Assembly: GCA_002412965.1 (NCBI GenBank)
Contig: DHWB01000002.1
Location: 1-64,000, forward strand
From: Desulfomicrobium sp. UBA5193
GTDB taxonomy: Bacteria; Desulfobacterota; Desulfovibrionia; Desulfovibrionales; Desulfomicrobiaceae
Reading direction: 5' to 3'
DNA: 64,000 nt
Positions 34,898 to 45,301 of this stretch are shown one piece after another. Both the position numbers and the translations under genes were made by a program. The notes under the pieces are model-generated. The model did no database searches. It worked only from the letters and a program-made list of their open reading frames with translations, and was not told where the DNA came from. The stretch's first letter is position 1. Each line of letters begins with the position of its first letter.

Positions 34898-36862
34898 TTA
34901 CAACATTTTCAGGTCCCAGTTCCAGAGCCCCTGGCGCTCCTTGACCGCGACCTTGTCGGGCACGGGTTCGTGCAGACGCGCCAGGAGGGCGTAGCCCGCC
35001 TTTTCCAGCTCCGTCCATTTCTCGCTCAGGTCGATGCCCCAGTTGGGAAAGGTCCAGACCAGCTCGCCGTAGGTTCTGGACCAGAACTGTTCGCCCTTGG
35101 GGCTTTGGAAAGGTTCACGCTCGCGCAGATTCTCCGAGCGGATGCGCGAGACGCACAGCGGGTGGATGCCCTTGACCAGGATACCGAGCGGCAGCGGCGA
35201 AAGCGTGGGCAATTCCAGAAAACCCTCGCGGTCCAGTTCGGGACTGACGAAGGCTCCGGCAAACCCCATGCGCGCGAGTTCGGCCAGGGCCAGAGGATTG
35301 GCCGTGTTGCACATGGGCCCGGCCCAGAAGGTCTGGCGCTCGGGCTTGTCAAAAAGCCCTGTCTGCCAGGGAGCGCCCAGCACGAAGTGCCTGGCCCCCA
35401 GGCGAGTCATGTTCTCAAGGCATTCGACCCAGGCCTTCTCCTCGCCGGGCCAGATCACGGGCGGCAGCCACCACCAGATGCGACCGAAAATATTGCGGGA
35501 GATGCCCCGCTCCACTCCGGGCGTGAGCCACACCGCCTGCTCGCTCTGATTGCCCAGACGTGCGGGCAGCGAACGCCAGACATCCATCTCGCGGGCCTTG
35601 CCCTTGTGCCGGACCCGCTTGGGCAGCGTGGGGGAAAAGGTGGACTCCGGGGTCGGCCGGTCGAAGACAAGATCTTTCTTCAGGTCCGCCACCAGGGCCT
35701 GCAGTTCCCGCTCGCGGCGATCCACGAGAAAGATCGGCGCGCCCTGCGGTGCGGGTCGCCCCTGACCCTTGGGCAGCTCCAGACGCCCGCCCTTGGGGAT
35801 GTCGCGGCGGATCTTCACGGTCTGATGCCCGGCCTGATCCTCGTAGCCGATGCGCAGCAGATCCCCGCTCTTGAGCGGCTCGCGGGGCGAGATATAGGCG
35901 GCCTTGAATCCGCCCTGCACCTTGCCGACCATGTGCCCCGAAGCGGTCTGCTCCCGGTCGGCGATGGGGTTGCTGGGCCGATGCCCCAGAAAATTGTAGT
36001 GTGAGGAGGGCCGCCCAAGCGCCATGTCCAAAAGAGCCAGGGCCGATTTGCGCTGGGCCGGATCATCGCCCGCGTCGCGAAGCATGCGGTAGGCCGTGAC
36101 CGTGTAATAGACATAATGCGGCCCCTTTTTGCGGCCCTCGATCTTCCAAGACTCCACCTTGTCCACGCCGCTCAAAGGGCGCACCAGAACATCGAGAGAC
36201 AGGTCGTCGCACGAGAACAGCGCCCCTTTCTGGTTCTTTTGCTGATACTGGCGGCGACAGGGCTGGACGCAGCGACCGCGCAATCCGCTCTTCCCACCCA
36301 GATAACTCGACCAGTAGCAACGTCCCGAGACCGCGTAGCACAGGGCGCCGTGCACGAAGACTTCCAGGCTCAAACCTTCGGGGCAGTGGGCGGCGACGGC
36401 CTTGATCTCGTCTATGGACAGCTCCCGGGGCAGGACCAGACGGTTCACGCCCAGCGCCAAAATCTGCGGCAGGCCGGCAATGGTGCCGCCGTTGGCCAGG
36501 GTCGAGAGGTGCAGCTCGCCCGTGAATCCGGCCTGCCGCGCCAGAGCCGGCAAGCCCAGATCCTGCACGATGAGTGCGTCCGGACCCACTTGCCGGGCCA
36601 GGCGATGGATGAGCCGGCCGGCCTGGTCCAGCTCCGAGGTCTTGAGCAGGTTGTTCATGGCCACGTGTACCCGGACGCCCTTGGCGTGCGCCAACTCGGT
36701 CAGGGCCGCGAGCTCGGACAGAGAAAAATTCTCCGCCTCCATGCGTGCGGAAAAGTTCTTGAGACCGCAGTATACGGCGTCGGCTCCGGCAGCGATGGCG
36801 GCCAGAAAGCTGTCGGTGTCACCGGCAGGGGCGAGAATTTCGGGATTTTTCTTGATTTCCAT
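34898..36862 (-). CDS. rlhA: U32-family protein, RlhA-like 23S rRNA hydroxylase
   Basis: 654-residue protein. It starts MEIKKNPEILAPAGD, the U32 TIM-barrel signature, and has EVFVHGALCYAVSGRCYWSS with later RGRCVQPCRR, the cysteines that bind an Fe-S cluster in U32 proteins. The length matches E. coli RlhA (YdcP, about 653 residues), which hydroxylates C2501 of 23S rRNA using prephenate as oxygen donor, rather than the shorter UbiU/UbiV/YegQ. The start at 36862 has no good Shine-Dalgarno; a longer in-frame extension reads like non-coding translation. The peptidase name of the family is historic. Confidence 0.85.
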   Translation of the reverse strand: MEIKKNPEILAPAGDTDSFLAAIAAGADAVYCGLKNFSARMEAENFSLSELAALTELAHAKGVRVHVAMNNLLKTSELDQAGRLIHRLARQVGPDALIVQDLGLPALARQAGFTGELHLSTLANGGTIAGLPQILALGVNRLVLPRELSIDEIKAVAAHCPEGLSLEVFVHGALCYAVSGRCYWSSYLGGKSGLRGRCVQPCRRQYQQKNQKGALFSCDDLSLDVLVRPLSGVDKVESWKIEGRKKGPHYVYYTVTAYRMLRDAGDDPAQRKSALALLDMALGRPSSHYNFLGHRPSNPIADREQTASGHMVGKVQGGFKAAYISPREPLKSGDLLRIGYEDQAGHQTVKIRRDIPKGGRLELPKGQGRPAPQGAPIFLVDRRERELQALVADLKKDLVFDRPTPESTFSPTLPKRVRHKGKAREMDVWRSLPARLGNQSEQAVWLTPGVERGISRNIFGRIWWWLPPVIWPGEEKAWVECLENMTRLGARHFVLGAPWQTGLFDKPERQTFWAGPMCNTANPLALAELARMGFAGAFVSPELDREGFLELPTLSPLPLGILVKGIHPLCVSRIRSENLREREPFQSPKGEQFWSRTYGELVWTFPNWGIDLSEKWTELEKAGYALLARLHEPVPDKVAVKERQGLWNWDLKML

Positions 36863-37107
36863 GAGGAGGCCAGCGGCCCTGGGGCCGAAAGTTGATATCC
36901 GCTGGCAAGAGGCCGGCGGCGCTGCTGCGCAAGCGTGATTGAGCCGGAGGCAGGCGAACACCCCACGGGTAGCGCAGCGAGGCGGGGGGCTGTCAAGGAC
37001 CAATGCGGGCAAACCCTGCCCGGCCCTTGTGAACAATGGGGGAATGTCATACAAAAGGCACTGGGCAAAAGCCCGGACATGAAAGATAAACAGGACATGC
37101 CAACACA

Positions 37108-38160
37108 ATGGGAATGACTGATCTCGTTTTCGTCGCCACGAGCCAGGATGCCTTGTTTCAGGAAACCAGGGATCACCTGTCCACGCTCGGATACCGTAAC
37201 TGCGCGCGCTTTTCCTCGGGCAAGGCGGCCGTGGAGTTCATCAAATACAACCCGGCGCGGACCATCATAGTCGATACCGAGGTCGAAGACCTGAGCATGG
37301 CCGAATTCGTTGCGGCTCTACGCGAGGTCCGGCAAGCGGAATTTCTGCACATCCTGGTCATCTCCTCCGATCGCTCGGAAGGATTCGTGCTCGGCATCAT
37401 CTCCGCAGGCTGCTCCGGCCTGGTTCTTCGCCCATATACGCGCCCGGCCCTGGAAAAGCACATGCTCCAGTCCGAAAAGCTGGCCCCGGTCCGTGACGCC
37501 GACCGCGAGGCCGTGGACCAGGCCTCGACCATGATCGCCCAGGGCCGCTTCGAGGACGCCATCGGCGACCTGACCCTGGTGGTCAGCCAGGAGGACGAGC
37601 AGGCCAGCCAGTTTTTTTTCCGGGGCTGCCAGCACTTGGTCGAAAAAAAATGGTCTGATGCCATCCGCGCCTTCAATCAATCCCTGGAACGCAACCAGAC
37701 CTTCATCAAAGCCTACGAAGGACTGGCCAAAGCCTACTTGGGCAAGAACGACATCGACCGTTACCGCTACTGCCTGCAAAAAGCCGCTGAAGAATACGCC
37801 AAGCTGAACAACTTCTCCAAGGTCAAGAAAATTTTCGTCGAAATCGTCAAGTATGACGTCAACGCACCCAATCCCTACAACACTCTCGGCATCAGGCTGC
37901 GCCAGGAAAAGCAATACAAGGAAGCTATTCAAGCCTATTTTCAGGCCATAGAGCTCAGCCCGAAGGACGAAAACATCCACTACAACATGGCCAAGGCCTA
38001 CTACTGCGATGCGCAGCCAGCCAAGGCCCTGGAATGCATCAGGCTCGCCCTGTCCCTGTCCCCGGAACACCTCGAAGCGCTCAAGATGTACCGCATGCTG
38101 ACCGGCATATCCTGGGAAGACAACGCCAACGCCCCATTTCAGCCTCCACAGGGGACGTGA
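37108..38160 (+). CDS. Degenerate receiver domain plus TPR protein
   Basis: 350-residue protein. Residues 4-120 resemble a CheY-like receiver: Asp56 (IIVDTEVED) lies at the phosphoacceptor position, but the acidic pair of strand 1 is missing (FVATSQDA) and the invariant lysine is replaced by Arg108 (LRPYT). Residues 145-335 contain about five tetratricopeptide repeats (for example NPYNTLGIRLRQEKQYKEAI). The protein therefore probably works as a scaffold or ligand-controlled adaptor rather than a phosphorylation switch. Similar REC-TPR proteins occur in Desulfovibrio. It is followed after 3 bases by a small zinc-ribbon-like gene. Confidence 0.8.
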   Translation: MGMTDLVFVATSQDALFQETRDHLSTLGYRNCARFSSGKAAVEFIKYNPARTIIVDTEVEDLSMAEFVAALREVRQAEFLHILVISSDRSEGFVLGIISAGCSGLVLRPYTRPALEKHMLQSEKLAPVRDADREAVDQASTMIAQGRFEDAIGDLTLVVSQEDEQASQFFFRGCQHLVEKKWSDAIRAFNQSLERNQTFIKAYEGLAKAYLGKNDIDRYRYCLQKAAEEYAKLNNFSKVKKIFVEIVKYDVNAPNPYNTLGIRLRQEKQYKEAIQAYFQAIELSPKDENIHYNMAKAYYCDAQPAKALECIRLALSLSPEHLEALKMYRMLTGISWEDNANAPFQPPQGT

Positions 38161-38163
38161 GAC

Positions 38164-38367
38164 ATGGCCCAATTCAGCACCTGCTCCGTCTGCGGAAAGC
38201 TGGTCGACATCGACCAAGAATCCCATACTCTCTTTCACTGCCGCAATTTTCTGCTGCGCTCCTTTTATGGCGAAAAAAACGAACATCGCCGCGCACGCCT
38301 GCAGGAACGCATCGACGCCTTGAACGTCCGCATGCGCGTCAAGGGCAACAATCTGCTCGACACCTGA
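38164..38367 (+). CDS. Small protein with CxxC...H...C zinc-ribbon-like motif
   Basis: 67-residue protein. The N-terminal half contains CSVCG, then a histidine (ESHTLFHC) and cysteine, the spacing of a treble-clef or zinc ribbon. The C-terminal half is basic and helical (NEHRRARLQERIDALN). It follows the receiver/TPR gene by 3 bases with a GGGGA ahead of the ATG, so is expressed with it. Function unknown. Confidence 0.7.
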   Translation: MAQFSTCSVCGKLVDIDQESHTLFHCRNFLLRSFYGEKNEHRRARLQERIDALNVRMRVKGNNLLDT

Positions 38368-38398
38368 CCGCTTTCACCCACGGCACGACCCTTCCCCC

Positions 38399-39097
38399 TC
38401 AACCCTTTCGAGCGGGCCAGGGCAGAGCGTGCAGTGGCCCGAGCGCCTCGATGGCGCGTTTGGTCTGCTCCTCCAGAAACATGGCCCCGATGGTCGGCGC
38501 ACACGCATAAGCGAACAGTTCCCCGCCCAGGGAAAAACGCAGGGTATGCGCGTGCAGATACATGCGATCCGGCCAGTCCTGGACAAGCGGATGATAAAGC
38601 GCATCGCCGAGGATAGGCGCGCCCAGGCTCTTCATGGCCACGCGCAGCTGGTGAGTGCGGCCGGTCAGGGGTTTCAAGGCAAAAAGGCGCAGCCCTGGAC
38701 GCACGGGCCAGCTCAGAAACCGGGTTCGCGTCGGCCGCTCAATGGACCGCAGCAATTTCCAGCTGCCCCTACGTGAGCGGGCCATGTCGCCCTGGACGAA
38801 ACCCTGTTTTTTGCGCGGGGCAAGATCCGACAGGGCGAGATAGTATTTTTCAATGGCCCGCTCCCGGAAAAGCGCGGCCAGGGCGGCGGCGCAGTCCCGG
38901 TTCGTGGCCAGGAGGAGCAGGCCGGAGGTGGCCTTGTCCAGACGATGCACGGCAAATACCGCCTGCCCAAGCCAATCCCGCACCCTGCTGCACAGTCCCG
39001 GCTGGCCGTCGCAGTCGTGAAAATCAAGGCCCGGATCCTTGTTGACCACAAGAAATCCGGACCCCTCGCCTACAAGAGCAAAGCCGCGTTGGCTCAT
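38399..39097 (-). CDS. RluA-family RNA pseudouridine synthase
   Basis: 232-residue pseudouridine synthase. The catalytic aspartate motif HRLDKATSGLLLLA is complete, with GRTHQLRVAMKSLGAPILGD downstream. It lacks an N-terminal S4 domain and is among the short members of the family. The target (tRNA or rRNA site) cannot be told from sequence. The ATG at 39097 overlaps the lipoprotein stop by 4 bases; an in-frame ATG at 39103 is an alternative. Confidence 0.9.
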   Translation of the reverse strand: MSQRGFALVGEGSGFLVVNKDPGLDFHDCDGQPGLCSRVRDWLGQAVFAVHRLDKATSGLLLLATNRDCAAALAALFRERAIEKYYLALSDLAPRKKQGFVQGDMARSRRGSWKLLRSIERPTRTRFLSWPVRPGLRLFALKPLTGRTHQLRVAMKSLGAPILGDALYHPLVQDWPDRMYLHAHTLRFSLGGELFAYACAPTIGAMFLEEQTKRAIEALGPLHALPWPARKG

Positions 39098-39465
39098 TTC
39101 CATTTCTTGTTCTTTTTCTTGCTCTGTCCCGGAGGATACTTATGCCGGTGCTCGTCATATCGGGAATACGGCTCGGCATACTCCATTTCAATCATCACGG
39201 GCCCGTACAGGCGGGCTCGCAGATCACGCGGCAGGTACGTAGATCTGTGCCATCCCCCATCAAGATAGAAGTAGAACCTGCGGTCCAGATCAAAGTAGAC
39301 CCCGGCATCCGGATAATACTGATACCGGTACTTGCTCCGATAACCATGGGCGGGCGCATGGTCCGGCGGCCCCTGGCGGGGGTACGAGGGCGCTGCGGGC
39401 ACAACGACGCAGCCCGGGATCATGGCGAGCATGACCACTATCAACATCCACTGTTTAACACGCAT
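39094..39465 (-). CDS. Small lipoprotein, function unknown
   Basis: 123-residue protein. An N-terminal signal ends in the lipobox MIPGC (Cys19), so it is likely acylated and anchored in a membrane. The mature part is rich in Tyr, Arg and Pro (RYQYYPDAGVYFDLDRRFYFY), a composition seen in several short YXWGXW-like lipoproteins. RBS AAAGGAGG is 5 bases before the ATG. It ends in a lysine-rich tail that overlaps the pseudouridine synthase start. Confidence 0.78.
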   Translation of the reverse strand: MRVKQWMLIVVMLAMIPGCVVVPAAPSYPRQGPPDHAPAHGYRSKYRYQYYPDAGVYFDLDRRFYFYLDGGWHRSTYLPRDLRARLYGPVMIEMEYAEPYSRYDEHRHKYPPGQSKKKNKKWK

Positions 39466-39476
39466 GAAGGCCTCCT

Positions 39477-40658
39477 TTATGATCGTTGCAAAACCTTGTT
39501 GCGTCGCCGGGCCAAAACATGGCGCAGAAAAAAGAACCCCGACAGAAGAGAAATCGCGCTTCCAGCCATGACCGCCAAACCGGCTCCTCCCAGGTTAACT
39601 CCCTCCGCAGCCACGACGCCGAGAAAAGAATTCACAGTGAAACCCGCTCCGCCGAGCAAAGCCGTCCCAAAGACTTCCTTCCAGCCGAGGCCCGGCGGCA
39701 GGGTACAAACCCTCATTCGCACGCCAATCCAGCACAGCATGAAAATGCCGAGTGCCTTGGCCGGGAACAATCCCAGCATGATCCCCGGCACACCCGGTTC
39801 CATCATGGCGGTACTGGCATCGCTCAGGGAAAGACCGGCATTGGCCAGGGCAAGCAATGGCAAGACAATACAACAGACCAAAGGTAGCAAGTCCTGTTCC
39901 AGCTCCAAAAGCGGAGAGCGATTCTGCTCACGATTTGTCGCGGGAATGAAAAAGGCAGACACAAGGCCAGCCAGCGCGGCATGCGCGGCTGACCCCGCCA
40001 CCGCCACCCAAAGCACCGTGGCCGTGAACAGGTACAGGGAGATGGCCTCCATCCTGGCCAGATTCATGAGCACAAGAGCCGCGAGGCACGTCCCCGCCAG
40101 CGCCAGTTCGGACCAGGTGGGTTGTCCGGCCTGCGATCCGGCCAGAAGGACGACCGATCCGATGAAGGCGAACATGGACATGGAGGTCCAAAAAGCCTTC
40201 AACGCGCCCGGAACCCTCTCCCCCAGCCAGGACAAGACAGCCAGCCCAAGAGCCATGTCCATGCCCAGGGGGATGACCCACCTTGAGCCCCACTCCTGAT
40301 CGACTCCGGCCAGACCGGCAAACACCGCGGCCGAGGCCATCATCCCGCCGAGCGCCGCCAGAACGGGCAGACGCAACCTATCCGGACCCGTCAGTTCCCC
40401 GTCCAGCATGGCGCGCTTGCATTCAAGCCCCAACACTAAGAGAACCACGGTCATGCCGACCTGATTGATCCACACCAGAAGCGGCTTGCTCACGGTGGCG
40501 GAACCAAGAGAGATGCCCAGGAGAGGCTCGCGGGCCATATCGTACCAGAACTTCAAGCCCGTATTCGCAGCTATCAGCGCAAGCGCGGCGGCGAGGAGAA
40601 TCAGCATCCCGGCCACGGACTGCCAGCGCATGAAATTTTTAGAACCTGTCGATATCAT
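39477..40658 (-). CDS. nhaA: Na+/H+ antiporter NhaA
   Basis: 393-residue polytopic antiporter of NhaA length (E. coli 388). The conserved LVLGLECKR in place of FFxVGLExKRE, PLGMDMALGLAVL (Asp pair of the ion site), and FPAKALGIF and GAGFTVNSFLGVVA regions are visible. It exchanges Na+ for H+ at the inner membrane. The ATG at 40658 has AAGG 7 bases upstream; upstream in-frame extension is dismissed. The 5' leader may be structured (see separate entry). Divergent from a P-type ATPase gene, suggesting shared ion-homeostasis control. Confidence 0.93.
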   Translation of the reverse strand: MISTGSKNFMRWQSVAGMLILLAAALALIAANTGLKFWYDMAREPLLGISLGSATVSKPLLVWINQVGMTVVLLVLGLECKRAMLDGELTGPDRLRLPVLAALGGMMASAAVFAGLAGVDQEWGSRWVIPLGMDMALGLAVLSWLGERVPGALKAFWTSMSMFAFIGSVVLLAGSQAGQPTWSELALAGTCLAALVLMNLARMEAISLYLFTATVLWVAVAGSAAHAALAGLVSAFFIPATNREQNRSPLLELEQDLLPLVCCIVLPLLALANAGLSLSDASTAMMEPGVPGIMLGLFPAKALGIFMLCWIGVRMRVCTLPPGLGWKEVFGTALLGGAGFTVNSFLGVVAAEGVNLGGAGLAVMAGSAISLLSGFFFLRHVLARRRNKVLQRS

Positions 40659-40659
40659 G

Positions 40660-40760
40660 AACAAACCTTGATGGGTTGACGGTTGATGCAGTGTCTCGTC
40701 CGGCCGGACAAACCGGCCGGGACAAGAAGGAGGCATTTCCCCCTTCACGTCTTGAAGATT
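40660..40760 (-). promoter_or_regulatory. Structured leader of nhaA, candidate ion riboswitch
   Basis: On the minus strand a GC-rich 10-bp hairpin (40713-40723 with 40698-40707) lies about 50 bases upstream of nhaA. Near the start, AACC and the AAGGTT that includes the Shine-Dalgarno could pair and hide it. Structured leaders upstream of nhaA are known as Li+/Na+ riboswitches (nhaA-I, DUF1646 motifs); I could not match the consensus by eye. Confidence 0.35.
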
Positions 40761-40833
40761 GCCATTATGTTCTCTAGTCAGTAAATACTTGTTTTTTCGA
40801 CGACCAAACACAGCCCAGCCTAAGGAGCGCCGC

Positions 40834-43548
<2,715 letters not shown>

Positions 43549-43691
43549 ACCGACTCCTGGCCGCTTCAACCCGGTCCTTCAGCAAACGCCTGTCCGCCGC
43601 AACGAAAAGCGGCGGGCAGCACGCTTAAAGATTGACCCCGAAGCCTCCTTGGGTCACTAGTCCGGCTTTTACCAATGCCACGGGAGTATGC

Positions 43692-44993
43692 ATGAGCAAG
43701 ACCTTCGGAATTATCGGCGCCGGACTGGCCGGGTGCGAGGCGGCCTGGCAGCTGGCCAGCGCAGGGTGCGATGTGGTGCTGTACGAAATGAAGCCGCAGC
43801 GCTTCTCCCCGGCGCACCAGAGCGAATACCTGGCCGAGCTGGTCTGTTCCAATTCCTTCCGCTCGGCGGAACCCGAAACCGGCATCGGTCTCCTGAAGCT
43901 TGAAATGGCGGAGCTCGGCAGCCTGGTCATGGATGTGGCCAAAGGCACGGAAGTTCCCGCCGGCAAGGCCCTGGCCGTGGACCGCGACCTCTTCTCCCGC
44001 GAGATGACCCGGCGCATCCTGGAGCATCCGCGCATCACGCTGGTGCGGCGGGAAATAGCCGCCCTTTCGGAACTGGAAGGGGAGGGACACGCGGCCCTGA
44101 TCATCACCGCCGGCCCCCTGGCCAGCGACGCCCTGTCTGCGGACCTGGCCCGCATCGTCGGCCGGGACGCGCTGGCCTTCTACGACGCCATCGCCCCCAT
44201 CGTGCTCACGGACTCCGTGGACATGAGCGTGGCTTTCTGGGCCTCGCGCTACGCCCCGGAAGAAAAGGATTACCTGAACTGCCCCATGAGTGAGGAAGAA
44301 TACCTCGCGTTCGTGCGCGAGCTTGTGGCCGGGGAAAAGGTGGAGCCGAGGGAGTTCGAGAAGGAAATCCATTTCGAGGGCTGCCTGCCCATCGAGATCA
44401 TGGCCGAACGCGGAGAGATGACCCTGTCTTTCGGGCCGCTCAAGCCCGTGGGCCTGATCGATCCGCGCACGGGCCGCCAGCCCTACGCGGTGATCCAGTT
44501 GCGCGCGGAAAACCTGGAAAAGACGGCCATGAACATGGTCGGGTTTCAGACAAAGCTCAAATACGGGGAACAGAAGCGCATTTTCGCCATGATTCCGGGC
44601 CTGGAGCAGGCCGAATTCCTGCGCCTGGGCAGCATTCACCGCAACACCTATGTGCTGGCCCCGGAAGTGCTGACCCCGACCCTTGAGCTCCGGAACAGGC
44701 CCGGCTCCTATCTGGCCGGCCAGATCAGCGGCGTGGAAGGATATCTGGAGTCGGCGGCCACCGGCCTGTGGCTGGGACTTCATCTGGCGGGCAAGATCGA
44801 CCTGCCCCCGCAGGAGACGGCCCTGGGCGCGCTGCTCGGCCACCTGCGCACCCCGGCCAAGCATTTTCAGCCCTCCAATGTCCACTTCGGACTCATGCCC
44901 GCCCTGAACAAGAAAGCGCCCAAGAAAAAGCGCAAGGAACTCTACGCACAGAGGGCACGGGAAGTCTGGAAAATGTGGATCGAGCGAGAATAG
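43692..44993 (+). CDS. trmFO: tRNA (uracil-54-C5)-methyltransferase, folate-dependent
   Basis: 433-residue FAD enzyme that makes ribothymidine at tRNA position 54 using methylenetetrahydrofolate. The FAD motif GIIGAGLAGCEAA is at the N terminus, followed by EMKPQRFSPAHQS and the LVCSNSFRS and YAVIQLRAEN regions typical of TrmFO. The length matches Bacillus and Thermus homologues. The start at 43692 has GGGAG 6 bases upstream. TrmFO is common in Deltaproteobacteria and absent from gamma-proteobacteria, which use TrmA. Confidence 0.95.
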   Translation: MSKTFGIIGAGLAGCEAAWQLASAGCDVVLYEMKPQRFSPAHQSEYLAELVCSNSFRSAEPETGIGLLKLEMAELGSLVMDVAKGTEVPAGKALAVDRDLFSREMTRRILEHPRITLVRREIAALSELEGEGHAALIITAGPLASDALSADLARIVGRDALAFYDAIAPIVLTDSVDMSVAFWASRYAPEEKDYLNCPMSEEEYLAFVRELVAGEKVEPREFEKEIHFEGCLPIEIMAERGEMTLSFGPLKPVGLIDPRTGRQPYAVIQLRAENLEKTAMNMVGFQTKLKYGEQKRIFAMIPGLEQAEFLRLGSIHRNTYVLAPEVLTPTLELRNRPGSYLAGQISGVEGYLESAATGLWLGLHLAGKIDLPPQETALGALLGHLRTPAKHFQPSNVHFGLMPALNKKAPKKKRKELYAQRAREVWKMWIERE

Positions 44994-45301
44994 GGGATGC
45001 CTCCGGCGGGCGGGACACGTCCCACGGGGACGCATCCCCTGAACCCCTTTCATGGGGAATGGCTGGTGACACCACTGTGGACACGGCAAGATGGATTCCC
45101 GCCTTCGCGGGAATGACCTCGGGGCTTGGTCCTGTTTGTTCGTCATCCCCGTGAAGACGGGGATCCATCTTCGTGTTGCACCGCCGAAAGGCATAGCAGG
45201 CACGGCTTGCCACGCTGCGCTCGTAATGCCACTCCAAGACATCATTGCGAGGAGTATTCGACGATGCAATCCATCCTTTTTTGATTTGAGTATAACCTTT
45301 T
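44994..45301. other. Intergenic region with REP-like repeats
   Basis: About 308 bases between trmFO and the convergent GH57 gene. It contains two REP-like units (see repeat entry) and otherwise no gene or clear terminator. Confidence 0.6.
45091..45168. repeat. Pair of REP-like hairpin units
   Basis: Two inverted units, 45091-45116 (atggattcccgc/gcgggaatgac) and 45142-45168 (gtcatcccc/ggggatccat), face each other across 25 bases. Each can form a hairpin. A sequence just left (TGACACCACTG at 45067) matches the ends of the element at 17.3 kb. The same core is seen at 17.3 and 57.1 kb. Confidence 0.75.

Noticed and set aside
34808..36004. 398-codon open frame on the plus strand
   Set aside because: Antisense to the U32/RlhA gene and runs through its terminator.
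43597..43617. GC-rich hairpin after the P-type ATPase gene
   Set aside because: Stem ccgccgc/gcggcgg exists but no T-run follows on either strand, so I do not call a terminator.
45061..45180. Possible small CRISPR array
   Set aside because: Two repeat-like units only, inverted to one another, and of the same family as the REP elements elsewhere.
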